Origin: JADGNF01 sp964582085
Lineage (GTDB): Archaea; Thermoproteota; Bathyarchaeia; Bathyarchaeales; Bathycorpusculaceae
DNA: 64,000 bases
Assembly (NCBI GenBank): GCA_964582085.1
Contig: CAZOPV010000015.1
Span: 1 to 64,000 of the forward strand
Reading direction: 5' to 3'
Shown here: one piece after another, positions 43,662 through 51,792 of the stretch
How the letters are laid out: each line of letters starts with the position of its first letter
How positions within the stretch are numbered: position 1 is the first letter of the stretch
Made by a program: the position numbers and the translations under genes
The notes under the pieces: model-generated
What the model was told of the DNA's origin: nothing
Databases searched by the model: none
Seen by the model: the letters and a program-made list of their open reading frames with translations, nothing else

Positions 43662-44165
43662 ATGTGGAACACTATCAAAAAATACTTTGAATCATACCCT
43701 GAGCGTCTTAAAGTAGCTCGTGTTCTTGTAGAGAATGGTTTAAACGTCAAAAATGGCAAAATCTATCTTAATCAAATTGAAATTCCACCAGTACGGATAG
43801 CTAGGATTGCTAATGTGGATAGGCGAACTGTTAACGAAACTGCCAATGTAATAAAAGCTAACCGCGAACTTAGAATAATTTTTGAAGACCTGCGCTCTGC
43901 GGGGCACTCGCTTAAAGAAATAGCCAAGCACCTCAATCTAGGCGTAGTTGAAATCACGCCTGTGGATGCGAGAGCACATGGCATATTAGCCAATTCAACT
44001 ATGATTCTTACCAAGAGCGGTTTGAGTATTCGCCAGGCAATTGTGGATGATCCTGAACTTTCCCCTGAACCTAAGCTAACCTTAATTGTGGAGAAAAAAA
44101 TTCCAGGCGATATTATCAATGAGCTACTAAAAATTAACGGTGTAGCCAAAGTGGCGGTTTACTAG
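43662..44165 (+). CDS. ACT-domain regulator of amino-acid metabolism (COG2150-like)
   Basis: This 167-residue protein has an N-terminal helical/HTH part (LKVARVLVENGLNV, then PVRIARIANVDRRTVNETANVIKAN) and a C-terminal ACT-like domain (about 86-167). ACT domains bind amino acids. The gene is divergent from trpB2 across a promoter region with a TATA-like box near 43616-43625. ATG 43662 has GGAG about 10 bases upstream, whereas longer frames reaching upstream have no support. Control of trpB2 is an inference. Confidence 0.84.
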   Translation: MWNTIKKYFESYPERLKVARVLVENGLNVKNGKIYLNQIEIPPVRIARIANVDRRTVNETANVIKANRELRIIFEDLRSAGHSLKEIAKHLNLGVVEITPVDARAHGILANSTMILTKSGLSIRQAIVDDPELSPEPKLTLIVEKKIPGDIINELLKINGVAKVAVY

Positions 44166-44257
44166 CTCGCAGTATTTTTTGCGTTATACCGAGCATTAAT
44201 AAATTAAACATGCAAAATGCAGATTTCCAGCATAAGCAAACATGTAGTGCTTAGAAA

Positions 44258-44267
44258 AACTTATATG
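44258..44267 (+). promoter_or_regulatory. TATA box of the thermosome gene
   Basis: AACTTATATG lies about 50 bases before the TTG at 44313, predicting a start near 44290 and a short leader. It is the best match in this intergenic region. Confidence 0.5.
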
Positions 44268-44312
44268 TGAATTATGTTTTGTTGTAAGTTCGCATCAGGG
44301 GGTTTATAGGAT

Positions 44313-45971
44313 TTGTCTTCAAATACACAAGCTGGCGGTGTGCCAGTTCTCATATTGAAAGAAGGTTCCACTCGCTCTCGTGGACGAGAAGCTCAGAATA
44401 CCAATATAACTGCTGCAAAAATAGTGGCTGAAAGTGTCCGAAGCGCACTAGGACCAAAAGGTATGGATAAGATGCTTGTTGATAGCTTTGGCGATGTGAC
44501 CATAACTAGTGACGGCCGAACGATTTTAGATGAGATGGATATACAAAATCCCGCCGCAAAAATGTTGGTTGAAGTTGCCAAAACACAAGATAACGAGGCA
44601 GGGGATGGAACTACCTCAGTGGTTGTAATTGCGGGCGAGCTTTTAAGTAAAGCTCAGGAGTTAATTGAGAAAAATGTTCATCCTACCGTAATCATCGATG
44701 GTTACACGTTGGCTCAAGCAAAAGCCTTGGAAACTCTAGAAAAAATAGCTATGCCAGTTGATTTGGAAAAACAAGATCTTCTCAAAAAAGTTGCCGTAAC
44801 CTCTATGGCCAGCAAACTAGTAGCGGAGCACAAGGAATATCTCGCTGATATAGTTGTGAAAGCCATTCTCGCCGTTGCTGAAAGAGAAAATGGCGTTTAC
44901 AAAGCAGATGTCGATGATATTCTGGTGGAAAAGAAAACAGGCGAATCTCTACGGGATACAAGTCTAATAAACGGTATTGTTCTAGACAAAGAAATTGTTC
45001 ACTCTGGGATGCCTAAACGTGTGGAGAAAGCTAAACTTGCCTTGTTGGACGCCTCATTAGAAATTGAAAAAACAGAGTTTGACGCAAAAATTAACATTGA
45101 AAGCCCTGAACAAATTGAAGCATTCTTGCAGCAAGAAGAAGACATGCTCAAGAATATGGTAGATAAGATAGCCGCAACCGGTGCAAACGTTGTCATTTGT
45201 CAGAAAGGCATCGACGACATGGCGCAGCACTTTTTAGCAAAAAAGAATATTGTAGCAATTCGTAGGGCCAAAAAATCAGATATCGAAAAACTCTCCAAAG
45301 CTACAGGAGCAAAAATTGTTACGAATTTAGATGATATGTCTACAGCGGATTTGGGCTATGCAGCTCTTGTTGAAGAACGGAAAATTGCTGAAGACAAAAT
45401 GACCTTCATTGAAGGATGCAAAAATCCTAGAGCGGTTACAATTCTCATCCGTGGTAGCACGCCTCGTATGAACGCTGAAACCGAGCGTTCTATCCATGAT
45501 GCTTTGTGTGTTGTCCGCGATGTTCTCCGTGAGCCAAAAATTGTGGCGGGCGGTAGCGCTCCTGAAATTGAAGTTTCAAGGGTTCTTAGTCAATATGCTG
45601 AAACATTGCCTGGTAGGGAACAACTTGCCGTGAAAGCTTTTGCTGAAGGGTTGGAAGCAATTACTATGGCCCTTACAGAAAACGCCGGTCTAGATCCTAT
45701 AGATGTACTCTCTGAGCTCAGATCAAGACATGAAAAAGGCGAAATTTGGGCTGGAATAGAAGTTCTCTCTGGAAAAGTGCAGGACATGACTAAAACCGGT
45801 GTTTTTGAGCCCCTAACCGTTAAAAAACAAATAATCAAATCTGCCGCTGAGGCAGCAATGTTGATAATCAAAATTGATGATGTAATTGCTGCAGAAAAAA
45901 TGAAGACACCTCCAACTCCCCCAGGCGGAGGTATGCCTCCAGGTGGCATGGGTGGAATGGGGGGCTTCTAG
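44313..45971 (+). CDS. ths: Thermosome (group II chaperonin) subunit
   Basis: This 552-residue ATP-dependent protein-folding ring subunit shows VRSALGPKGMDKMLVDSFGD, the catalytic EAGDGTTSVVV, and the late VAGGSAPEIEVSR and NAGLDPIDVL motifs. It ends in a flexible Gly/Met/Pro tail (GGGMPPGGMGGMGGF). The start is TTG at 44313. A GGGGG run and AGGA lie upstream. RpoK begins 2 bases after its stop. Confidence 0.96.
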   Translation: MSSNTQAGGVPVLILKEGSTRSRGREAQNTNITAAKIVAESVRSALGPKGMDKMLVDSFGDVTITSDGRTILDEMDIQNPAAKMLVEVAKTQDNEAGDGTTSVVVIAGELLSKAQELIEKNVHPTVIIDGYTLAQAKALETLEKIAMPVDLEKQDLLKKVAVTSMASKLVAEHKEYLADIVVKAILAVAERENGVYKADVDDILVEKKTGESLRDTSLINGIVLDKEIVHSGMPKRVEKAKLALLDASLEIEKTEFDAKINIESPEQIEAFLQQEEDMLKNMVDKIAATGANVVICQKGIDDMAQHFLAKKNIVAIRRAKKSDIEKLSKATGAKIVTNLDDMSTADLGYAALVEERKIAEDKMTFIEGCKNPRAVTILIRGSTPRMNAETERSIHDALCVVRDVLREPKIVAGGSAPEIEVSRVLSQYAETLPGREQLAVKAFAEGLEAITMALTENAGLDPIDVLSELRSRHEKGEIWAGIEVLSGKVQDMTKTGVFEPLTVKKQIIKSAAEAAMLIIKIDDVIAAEKMKTPPTPPGGGMPPGGMGGMGGF

Positions 45972-45973
45972 AG

Positions 45974-46231
45974 GTGGCATCCCCGCAAAACAAGGTTTTG
46001 GTTGGTCCTCCTAAAGCTACACGGTTCGAAAAAGCAAGAATCGTCGGCGCCCGCAGTCTTCAAATCAGCATGGGGGCACCGATTCTGATTGAGTTGACAG
46101 ATGACTTATCCAGCCCAATTGATATTGCGCTGGCAGAGTTGGAAGCAGGAATCTTGCCTATTACAATCAGGCGTACTTTGCCTGACGGTACTTACCAAGA
46201 TATTCCTCTCAAATGGCTCAACGTGAGCTAA
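45974..46231 (+). CDS. rpoK: DNA-directed RNA polymerase subunit K (omega/Rpb6 homologue)
   Basis: This 85-residue assembly subunit carries the omega core: TRFEKARIVGARSLQISMGAP, then DIALAELEAGILPITIRR, and a short tail. The N-terminus is longer than minimal RpoK. The start is GTG two bases after the thermosome stop, so it is translated from the same message. The 3' end overlaps the convergent Mut7-C gene by 14 bases. Confidence 0.93.
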   Translation: MASPQNKVLVGPPKATRFEKARIVGARSLQISMGAPILIELTDDLSSPIDIALAELEAGILPITIRRTLPDGTYQDIPLKWLNVS

Positions 46232-46700
46232 GTTTCACTTTTTCTTCTGCTTTTTCAAAAGTCGCTTGGATGTTAGACCAATGCGCACCTTGCCAGTAAA
46301 CTTTTCCACATTCAGGGCATAACCAAAAATTATCATAGTTTTTGAGCGTGTTCTTTTCTACTTTATCTGCAATTTTCTGTTTTAGCACACCTTGAAGATT
46401 TGTGTTACACCTCGGACATCTTGACTTTTCCAAATCAATTGATAACGCGATTTTGAAGCGTTGGACAAGTTCCGCTAATCTTTCCGTCTCATTTTTTCCT
46501 TCAACATAGTATACCTCAACTCCTTTGGCAGTAGCTTGCCGATATAGCGATAGGTCTCTTGTAAGAAGAAATCGATTCTCAATTTTAGCTGTATAAACCA
46601 GTTCTGCGTCGCTAAGTGAGGTGGAGTATTCGACGTTATGCCCCATCATTCTAAGCCATCTAGCAAGTTTTCCCAGCATGCCGTCTACAATGAAATTCAA
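46218..46700 (-). CDS. Mut7-C RNase-domain protein (DUF82)
   Basis: This 160-residue protein has the Mut7-C PIN-like core: FIVDGMLGKLARWLRMMG, SDAELV and RFLLTRDLSLY give the acidic residues. The C-terminal zinc ribbon is CPRCNTNL with CPECGKVYW. A ribonuclease role is known for the eukaryotic Mut7 C-terminus. Archaeal targets are unknown. It begins 2 bases after dihydroorotase in the same direction. Confidence 0.91.
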   Translation of the reverse strand: MNFIVDGMLGKLARWLRMMGHNVEYSTSLSDAELVYTAKIENRFLLTRDLSLYRQATAKGVEVYYVEGKNETERLAELVQRFKIALSIDLEKSRCPRCNTNLQGVLKQKIADKVEKNTLKNYDNFWLCPECGKVYWQGAHWSNIQATFEKAEEKVKLSSR

Positions 46701-46702
46701 GT

Positions 46703-48043
46703 TTATGCTCTCCGAACTACTCTACCGCAGCCAGGTTTTGCAACTATCTCTTGCTCTTCCATCACTAACTCTCCATTAACAAAAGTTTTAACAGGCTTAC
46801 CTTGAACTTCCCAGCCGTCGAAGGGGGAGAATTTTGCTTTCGACTTGAATTTTGAGGCTTCTATTTTGAAGCGCTTATCATAATCAATAACCACTAGATC
46901 TGCGTTTTTTTCCTCCTCTAGTACCCCCCGATCTTTTAAGCCAAAAATTGCTGCAGGCTTTTCAGCAAGCAACTGGACTAATTTGTCTAGACTTAACTGT
47001 TTCTTATGCACTAAGGTTAACATGAGTGGGAGTGTTGTTTCCAAGCCTGGCACACCACCTTTGACTTCCCAGATGCTGTTTACCTCTTTTTCCTCTAAGG
47101 TATGGGGTGCGTGATCAGAACCGATTGTGTCAACGGTGTTTTCGGTTATACCTTTCCAGAGGGCTTCCCTTTCTTCTTTGCTGCGGAGCGGTGGCGCTGT
47201 CAATGCTTTTGGACCTAGTTCTTCGTAGCTGTCTTTTGTCAAAAGCAGGTGATGGGGTGTCACTTCGCAGGTAACTTTTTGGTCGGTTTGTTTTGCTTCA
47301 GCTACAGCACGTAAGCCTTCTCCTGTGCTCAAGTGGCAGAAATGTAGGTGATTGTGAACTTGCATGTTTATATTAAGCAAGTGTTTAATGGCTACGTATT
47401 CCACTTCTTCTGTATGGGCTTTTAGGAAATCTCGAATTTTGTCCTGCTTGTTGAGTTTGAGCCTTTCCACATTTTTTTTGAGGAGCATATGATCCTCAGC
47501 ATGGACTGCAAGAGGGATATCTAAATCTGCTATTTTTCTGAACGCTTCCTTCAAAGCTGATTCGTCATCGATGTTTAGTCCGCCGACTTGTTCAGCCATA
47601 AAAAGCTTGAAACCTGTGGCTCCTAAGGCAACTATGTTGTCAACTTCAGAAAGTTTGGAGGGAAATTCAGAGTAAAAGCCAACATTGACTAATATATTGG
47701 ATTTGGCAAGGCGTATACGGTTATGTAGTGCCTGTGCGCTCATAGTCACAGGGGTGTTGTTAGGCATATCCAAAACTGTGGTGACGCCGCCTGCTGCTGC
47801 AGCAGCGGTTCCAGTTAGAAACGTTTCTTTATAGGCTTTCGCTTCGTCACGGAGATGTACGTGCGAGTCAATGACGCCTGGTAAAACCAGAAGGTTGTGG
47901 AGATTCAGTTTTTCATCAGCTTTTGGCATGTTTACCTCTTTGCCGATTTTGAAAATCTTTCCTTCTTCAATGGCGATGCTACATTCCACGATACCCTGTT
48001 TTAGATAAGCTTTAGTGTTGTTTAGTACGGAATCAACAGTCAA
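46703..48043 (-). CDS. pyrC: Dihydroorotase
   Basis: This 446-residue amidohydrolase closes the ring of dihydroorotate in pyrimidine synthesis. It has DSHVHLRDE as metal ligands, TGFKLFMAEQ for the lysine region, HAEDHMLL and the late GSDHAPHTLEEK. The length fits class I dihydroorotases, although hydantoinase-like enzymes share the fold. The start is TTG with AGCTAA upstream. No other pyr gene is present. It is followed 2 bases later by the Mut7-C gene. Confidence 0.9.
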   Translation of the reverse strand: MTVDSVLNNTKAYLKQGIVECSIAIEEGKIFKIGKEVNMPKADEKLNLHNLLVLPGVIDSHVHLRDEAKAYKETFLTGTAAAAAGGVTTVLDMPNNTPVTMSAQALHNRIRLAKSNILVNVGFYSEFPSKLSEVDNIVALGATGFKLFMAEQVGGLNIDDESALKEAFRKIADLDIPLAVHAEDHMLLKKNVERLKLNKQDKIRDFLKAHTEEVEYVAIKHLLNINMQVHNHLHFCHLSTGEGLRAVAEAKQTDQKVTCEVTPHHLLLTKDSYEELGPKALTAPPLRSKEEREALWKGITENTVDTIGSDHAPHTLEEKEVNSIWEVKGGVPGLETTLPLMLTLVHKKQLSLDKLVQLLAEKPAAIFGLKDRGVLEEEKNADLVVIDYDKRFKIEASKFKSKAKFSPFDGWEVQGKPVKTFVNGELVMEEQEIVAKPGCGRVVRRA

Positions 48044-48121
48044 TTTAGCTTCTCTCTTTTGATTGATGAGGTGAGAAGTAGCTTATTTGCTTATATTTAA
48101 GAATGGGCTTTTTAGCTTTTG

Positions 48122-48703
48122 CTATTTTTCGTTTTCTACTTCTATTTGGCAGTCTTCGCATAGAAATTGTCCGTTTCTATCTTTGAGGTTTTCAGAGTAG
48201 ACTCCACATCGGTCGCAGTAACCTGAGAGCGGTGTCTCTCCTTCTGCATCTTCGGTTGTAGTTGAGTTTTCTATGCGTGATTTTTCCTGTATTATTTCTA
48301 TCAACTCGGGCATTATGCCTAAGATATCTCTGTTAGAAACTAAGCCAACGAGGTCACCTTTATAGATCACCCCTAGTCTTCTGATATCTAACCTACTCAT
48401 ACGTCTTGCTGCTTCGGTTATGGGCGCGTCAGGCTCTATTGTGGCTAGGGGGGAGGTCATAATGTCTTTGGCTTTAACCATAGCGGGTTGAAGATTTTTA
48501 GCAAGTACTCGGATAACAAGGTCACGTTCAGTTATTATGCCGAGGGGTTTTCCGTCTCTGTTGGTGACTACAACGCAACCCAAATTGTTTTCATCCATGA
48601 TTTTAGCAATTTTGTCCGCGGTGGCATCTTCATCAGTGGTTATGACCGGGCTGCTCATGGCGTCTTTGACGAGCATTTTTGCCCTTAAACCTATTTCTGA
48701 CAT
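48122..48703 (-). CDS. CBS-domain pair protein with zinc ribbon
   Basis: This 193-residue protein has two CBS domains (about 8-65 and 75-130: VKDAMSSPVITTDEDATADKI, then DIMTSPLATIEPDAPITEA) followed by a C-terminal zinc ribbon (CDRCGVYSENLK, then CEDC). CBS pairs bind adenosyl nucleotides and regulate partner activity. The partner is not evident. The gene stands alone upstream of S26e and is transcribed away from it. Confidence 0.9.
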   Translation of the reverse strand: MSEIGLRAKMLVKDAMSSPVITTDEDATADKIAKIMDENNLGCVVVTNRDGKPLGIITERDLVIRVLAKNLQPAMVKAKDIMTSPLATIEPDAPITEAARRMSRLDIRRLGVIYKGDLVGLVSNRDILGIMPELIEIIQEKSRIENSTTTEDAEGETPLSGYCDRCGVYSENLKDRNGQFLCEDCQIEVENEK

Positions 48704-48886
48704 GGTTGCAACACGCTCTTTTTAGCCAACCTCTTTTTGTACTTGGTCAAAACAATGAGGAACGCGGAATTTAAGAGTTTGCTAAAGTCATTATGTCGAC
48801 TATTTAAAAAGCTCCAATTTTGTTTGCAAGCTGAAAATTTTTACAGTTAAACTTGATGACGTTGTTTTTCTTTTGGGTTCACGAGC

Positions 48887-48896
48887 AGATATATAA
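48887..48896 (+). promoter_or_regulatory. TATA box upstream of S26e
   Basis: AGATATATAA gives a predicted start site near 48918-48922, just at an ATG that opens a 25-codon frame and 25 bases before the S26e TTG. Confidence 0.5.
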
Positions 48897-48919
48897 GTTA
48901 GTAGATTGACTATTTGGTA

Positions 48920-48997
48920 ATGAACCAGAAAGAGGTTCTAAAAATTGCCATTCAAGAGAAAAAGCAGAGGAAGATCAAAAGGAAGCAAAGGCAGTAG
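48920..48997 (+). other. Possible upstream ORF overlapping the S26e start
   Basis: A 25-codon basic frame opens MNQKEVLKIAIQEK and stops at 48997, overlapping S26e in another frame. Its ATG coincides with the transcription start predicted from the TATA box at 48887. It might be a leaderless regulatory ORF. Chance is a serious alternative. Confidence 0.28.
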
Positions 48998-49235
48998 CAG
49001 TCTAGTTCAATGTGCCAACTGTGGGCAACAAGTACCGCGAGATAAGGCTAAAAGGTCAACTCGTCGTGTATCTTTCGTTGAACCGCAACTGGCAAAGGAA
49101 TTGAGACAAAAAGGTACTTATATCGCTTCATGGGTGGATACAAAGTGGTACTGTGTTTCGTGTGCTGTCCATAGAGGCATCGTGAAGGTTAGGGCAGAAA
49201 ACGAAAGGCATTCGCGTGGAAGACGCCGATATTAA
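48945..49235 (+). CDS. rps26e: Ribosomal protein S26e
   Basis: This 96-residue protein reads PFKRKSRGRSKGSKG, VQCANCGQQVPRDKAKRSTRRVSFVEP and WYCVSCAVHRGIVKVR, the S26e zinc-binding layout. S26e is shared with TACK and Asgard archaea. The start is TTG with AGAGGT about 10 bases upstream. That site lies partly inside a short hairpin GAACC/GGTTC at 48922-48938, which could limit access. A 25-codon basic frame begins at ATG 48920 and overlaps this start in another frame. Confidence 0.94.
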   Translation: MPFKRKSRGRSKGSKGSSSLVQCANCGQQVPRDKAKRSTRRVSFVEPQLAKELRQKGTYIASWVDTKWYCVSCAVHRGIVKVRAENERHSRGRRRY

Positions 49236-49243
49236 TTTTCAGC

Positions 49244-49843
49244 TTATTTCTGATTTTTACATTTCCTACAGACATGTAGTCCTCTTTCTGCTACTGTGAA
49301 ATTCGATAACACCGCCAGCACAGTCATTCCAATGTTTAACGCGGGTAACCAAAAAACTGCGCCTAAAGTTGATGCAGCCAAAATTATGATGCGTTCAGGG
49401 CGTTCAGCTAAGCCCACGGTCTCCATTTTTATGCCTGTGGCTTCAGCTCTTGCACGACTGTAACTCACCATAAGAGAGCCTACTAGGGCAATCAATCCTA
49501 CAATTGGTTCACAGAGTCCACCTATAATAATTCCAATATAGACTACCGCATCAGCGTACCTGTCTAACATCGAATCAAGAAAACCGCCGAACACACTTGC
49601 CTGATTAAAAGTTCGAGCCAACACTCCGTCTAAAGTGTCACAGAACCCTGACGCCGCAAGAAAAATTAACCCTAAAATAAGTCTGAATGGTTGATTTTCG
49701 TATACCGCATAGGCTACTGCGGAGAGAAAGGCCAACACAAAGCCGATGGTGGACACGACATTAGGTGTCAAACCTATTTTATGCGCAAATCTTGCTTCCG
49801 AAGACAGTGCATCTTGAACTCTCTTTTTAAGTTTGGTCAGCAT
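49244..49843 (-). CDS. CDP-alcohol phosphatidyltransferase, likely archaetidylinositol phosphate synthase
   Basis: This 199-residue integral membrane enzyme transfers a phospholipid headgroup from CDP-archaeol. The diagnostic D-x2-D-G-x2-A-R-x8-G-x3-D-x3-D motif is complete (FCDTLDGVLAR then GGFLDSMLDR). Several hydrophobic helices surround it. Since the genome also encodes inositol-3-phosphate synthase, the likely acceptor is inositol phosphate. Glycerol or serine acceptors are alternatives the motif cannot exclude. The tail ends CRKCKN. Confidence 0.87.
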   Translation of the reverse strand: MLTKLKKRVQDALSSEARFAHKIGLTPNVVSTIGFVLAFLSAVAYAVYENQPFRLILGLIFLAASGFCDTLDGVLARTFNQASVFGGFLDSMLDRYADAVVYIGIIIGGLCEPIVGLIALVGSLMVSYSRARAEATGIKMETVGLAERPERIIILAASTLGAVFWLPALNIGMTVLAVLSNFTVAERGLHVCRKCKNQK

Positions 49844-50025
49844 ATGTAGATTCTTAGCTTTGTATGGTTGTTCTTGTTATTAAAGTTGGATCTCGAGATT
49901 TGCTTGGCTCAACCTGCTAAAGTGCCTTTTCGCCCGTTACTTGTTTGATTAGGGAAAACATGTTAAAAAAGAATTCAATTAAAAATATTACTTTAAATTT
50001 AATTACAAAATCTTTACACATATAA

Positions 50026-50034
50026 CTTATAAAG
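50026..50034 (+). promoter_or_regulatory. TATA box of the alba gene
   Basis: CTTATAAAG lies about 100 bases before the ATG. A start site about 25-30 bases downstream falls near 50055-50060, at the base of the leader hairpin. Confidence 0.5.
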
Positions 50035-50058
50035 GAGATAAGAGACTACTATGAACTA

Positions 50059-50103
50059 GTAACGTACCGTCGTAACAGACGCACACATAAACGACAACGT
50101 TAC
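50059..50103 (+). promoter_or_regulatory. Long hairpin in the alba 5' leader
   Basis: GTAACGT (50059-50065) and GTCGT (50069-50073) pair with ACGAC (50091-50095) and ACGTTAC (50097-50103), a 12-base-pair stem with a small asymmetric bulge and a 17-base loop. The predicted transcription start coincides with the 5' arm, so the message could begin with this structure. The ribosome-binding AGGAG is further downstream (50114-50118). Confidence 0.55.
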
Positions 50104-50127
50104 ACAAAAACAAAGGAGTAAAAGGAA

Positions 50128-50412
50128 ATGACAGAAAACGCGGATGTTATCTTCATCGGGAACAAACCACCAATGAGTTATGTTCTGGCGATAATAACGG
50201 CTCTCTCCTCAGGTGCTTCCAAAGAAATCACGTTGAAAGCTCGTGGCCAAGCAATAACCACCGCAGTTGATGTGGCTGAAATAGCCCGAAACCGCTTCGT
50301 AAAAGACCTCAAAGTCACCAAAATAGCCATTGGAACAGCTGAGATGCCACCACGTGAGGGCGAGAGCAAGTCCAGAATGGTTTCCACGATGGAAATAACC
50401 CTGAAGAAATAA
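50128..50412 (+). CDS. alba: Alba DNA/RNA-binding protein
   Basis: This 94-residue Alba fold protein is a chromatin and RNA-binding dimer. The N-terminal DVIFIGNKPPMSYVLAIITAL and the TAVDVAEIARNRF helix match the family, and the acetylatable-lysine region is replaced by the same GNKPPM loop. AAGGAGT is upstream of the ATG. The leader of about 70 bases contains a strong inverted repeat. The gene is monocistronic. Confidence 0.94.
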   Translation: MTENADVIFIGNKPPMSYVLAIITALSSGASKEITLKARGQAITTAVDVAEIARNRFVKDLKVTKIAIGTAEMPPREGESKSRMVSTMEITLKK

Positions 50413-50491
50413 GCAAAACAAAAAATTACTAAAATCTTCTCTTTCCAGTTTCTTTACATTTTTTGGATACAAACCGCGCCCATTTAATTTA

Positions 50492-50593
50492 GTGATTAAC
50501 ATTTTTTCTAAAGAGGAGGACATCATCACTAACTCAGCAGAAGCAGTTTTGGGCAGAGCTAAGTATTGTTTGCTTGGAGCACAAGTCAGCTAA
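50492..50593 (+). CDS. Small ORF with an internal ribosome-binding-like site, uncertain
   Basis: A GTG-started frame of 33 codons begins MINIFSKEEDIITNSAEAVL and ends CLLGAQVS. It has no upstream ribosome-binding site, but a perfect AGAGGAGG lies inside it, which is odd. Protein-like composition (NSAEAVLGRAKYCLLGA) is suggestive. No family is recognised, and it may be a remnant or a leader. It precedes the DUF99 gene. Confidence 0.28.
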   Translation: MINIFSKEEDIITNSAEAVLGRAKYCLLGAQVS

Positions 50594-50639
50594 GCCTTAA
50601 AAACGCTTATCTTTCATTAATATTTATGAAGGGTGGGTC

Positions 50640-51233
50640 TTGGGTCGCAGACCTTTACGCATAATTAAACCTGAAATCCGCGTAGTTGGAATTGATGATG
50701 GCAGATTTACTGCCCATTCAAAAGATCTAGTGCTAGTTGTCGGGGTAGTGTTCAGAGGCAGAGATTGCGTTGACGGCATAATGAGTACAATAATCAGGGT
50801 AGATGATTTCGATGCTACAGCAAAACTGGCTCAGATGATAACTGCTTCACCTCACTACAAACAACTCAGAGTGATTTTACTCAATGGCATAACTCTTGCA
50901 GGTTTTAATATAGTGGATATCAAAGCTCTTCACGTTGAGACCTCTCTTCCTGTTATAGCTGTAACTACCAGAAAACCTAACCTTGATAAGGTAAAACAAG
51001 CCCTGCAGAACTTACCTAACTCCAAAGAACGCTGGAATGCTGTGCTTAACGCAGGCGGAATCTATCCTATGAAAGCGCGTAGCGGTAATCAAACCGTATA
51101 TGTCGAAATTGCAGGTATAAGCAAAGAGACCGCCCAAAAAATTCTATTCGTTACCTCGCAACGAAGCAATATACCTGAAGCTCTCAGAGTTGCCCACTTG
51201 ATTGCTTCAGGCATAAACCTATATAGGCTTTAA
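50640..51233 (+). CDS. DUF99 family protein (endonuclease V-like fold)
   Basis: This 197-residue protein opens with IKPEIRVVGIDDGRF, the DUF99 acidic motif that resembles the endonuclease V metal centre, and has VVGVVFRGRDCVDGI, NGITLAGFNIVDI and HLIASGINLYRL near the C-terminus. Its activity is not established. The start is TTG after GGGTGGG. It is separate from TFS, which follows by 70 bases. Confidence 0.9.
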   Translation: MGRRPLRIIKPEIRVVGIDDGRFTAHSKDLVLVVGVVFRGRDCVDGIMSTIIRVDDFDATAKLAQMITASPHYKQLRVILLNGITLAGFNIVDIKALHVETSLPVIAVTTRKPNLDKVKQALQNLPNSKERWNAVLNAGGIYPMKARSGNQTVYVEIAGISKETAQKILFVTSQRSNIPEALRVAHLIASGINLYRL

Positions 51234-51303
51234 CTGTTTAGTTTATGAAAAAGTTTAAGAGACACCCTTGCAAAGGGAAAAGCGAAACGGAGTAACTTAA
51301 GCT

Positions 51304-51657
51304 ATGGAATTCTGCCCAAAATGTGGTTCACGCCTTGAACCCAAGAAGGCTAAAAGCGGCAAAGAAGCTTCTTTAGCGCTGGTATGCACAAAATGTGGCT
51401 ACAAAAAAGCTGAATCAGGAAAAACAATTGAACCAAAACTAGCCAAAGTTATCCAGCATAATCCTCAACAATTTGTAGCCGTAATCGGGAAGGAAGAACA
51501 GAAACTGAACACTCTACCCACAGTGCGAATAGAATGCCCCAAATGCGGAAACAACACCGCATACGTGTGGCAAGTTCAGACACGCGGCGCGGACGAATCC
51601 TCAACGCAGTTTTTGCGTTGCACAAAATGCAACTATACATTCAGAGAATACAGCTGA
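51304..51657 (+). CDS. tfs: Transcription factor S (TFS, TFIIS/Rpb9-like)
   Basis: This 117-residue protein has two zinc ribbons: CPKCGSRLEPKKAK with CTKCGYKK at the N-terminus, and ECPKCGNNTAYVW with RCTKCNYTFREYS at the C-terminus. The C-terminal ribbon bears the RGADESST acidic loop that stimulates RNA cleavage in RNA polymerase. Length and order match archaeal TFS. The ATG has GGAGTAAC upstream. Confidence 0.94.
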   Translation: MEFCPKCGSRLEPKKAKSGKEASLALVCTKCGYKKAESGKTIEPKLAKVIQHNPQQFVAVIGKEEQKLNTLPTVRIECPKCGNNTAYVWQVQTRGADESSTQFLRCTKCNYTFREYS

Positions 51658-51792
51658 AAACATCCATTATCCCCCTTACTCTGTTCTCTTGGGTAATTCC
51701 CAAATAATTAGGCTATTTTTATAATTATTTAAAATTACATTTCTATACAAGTCAAAAAAAGAAAAATGAAAGATGTTCAAGATCAGCTACTT

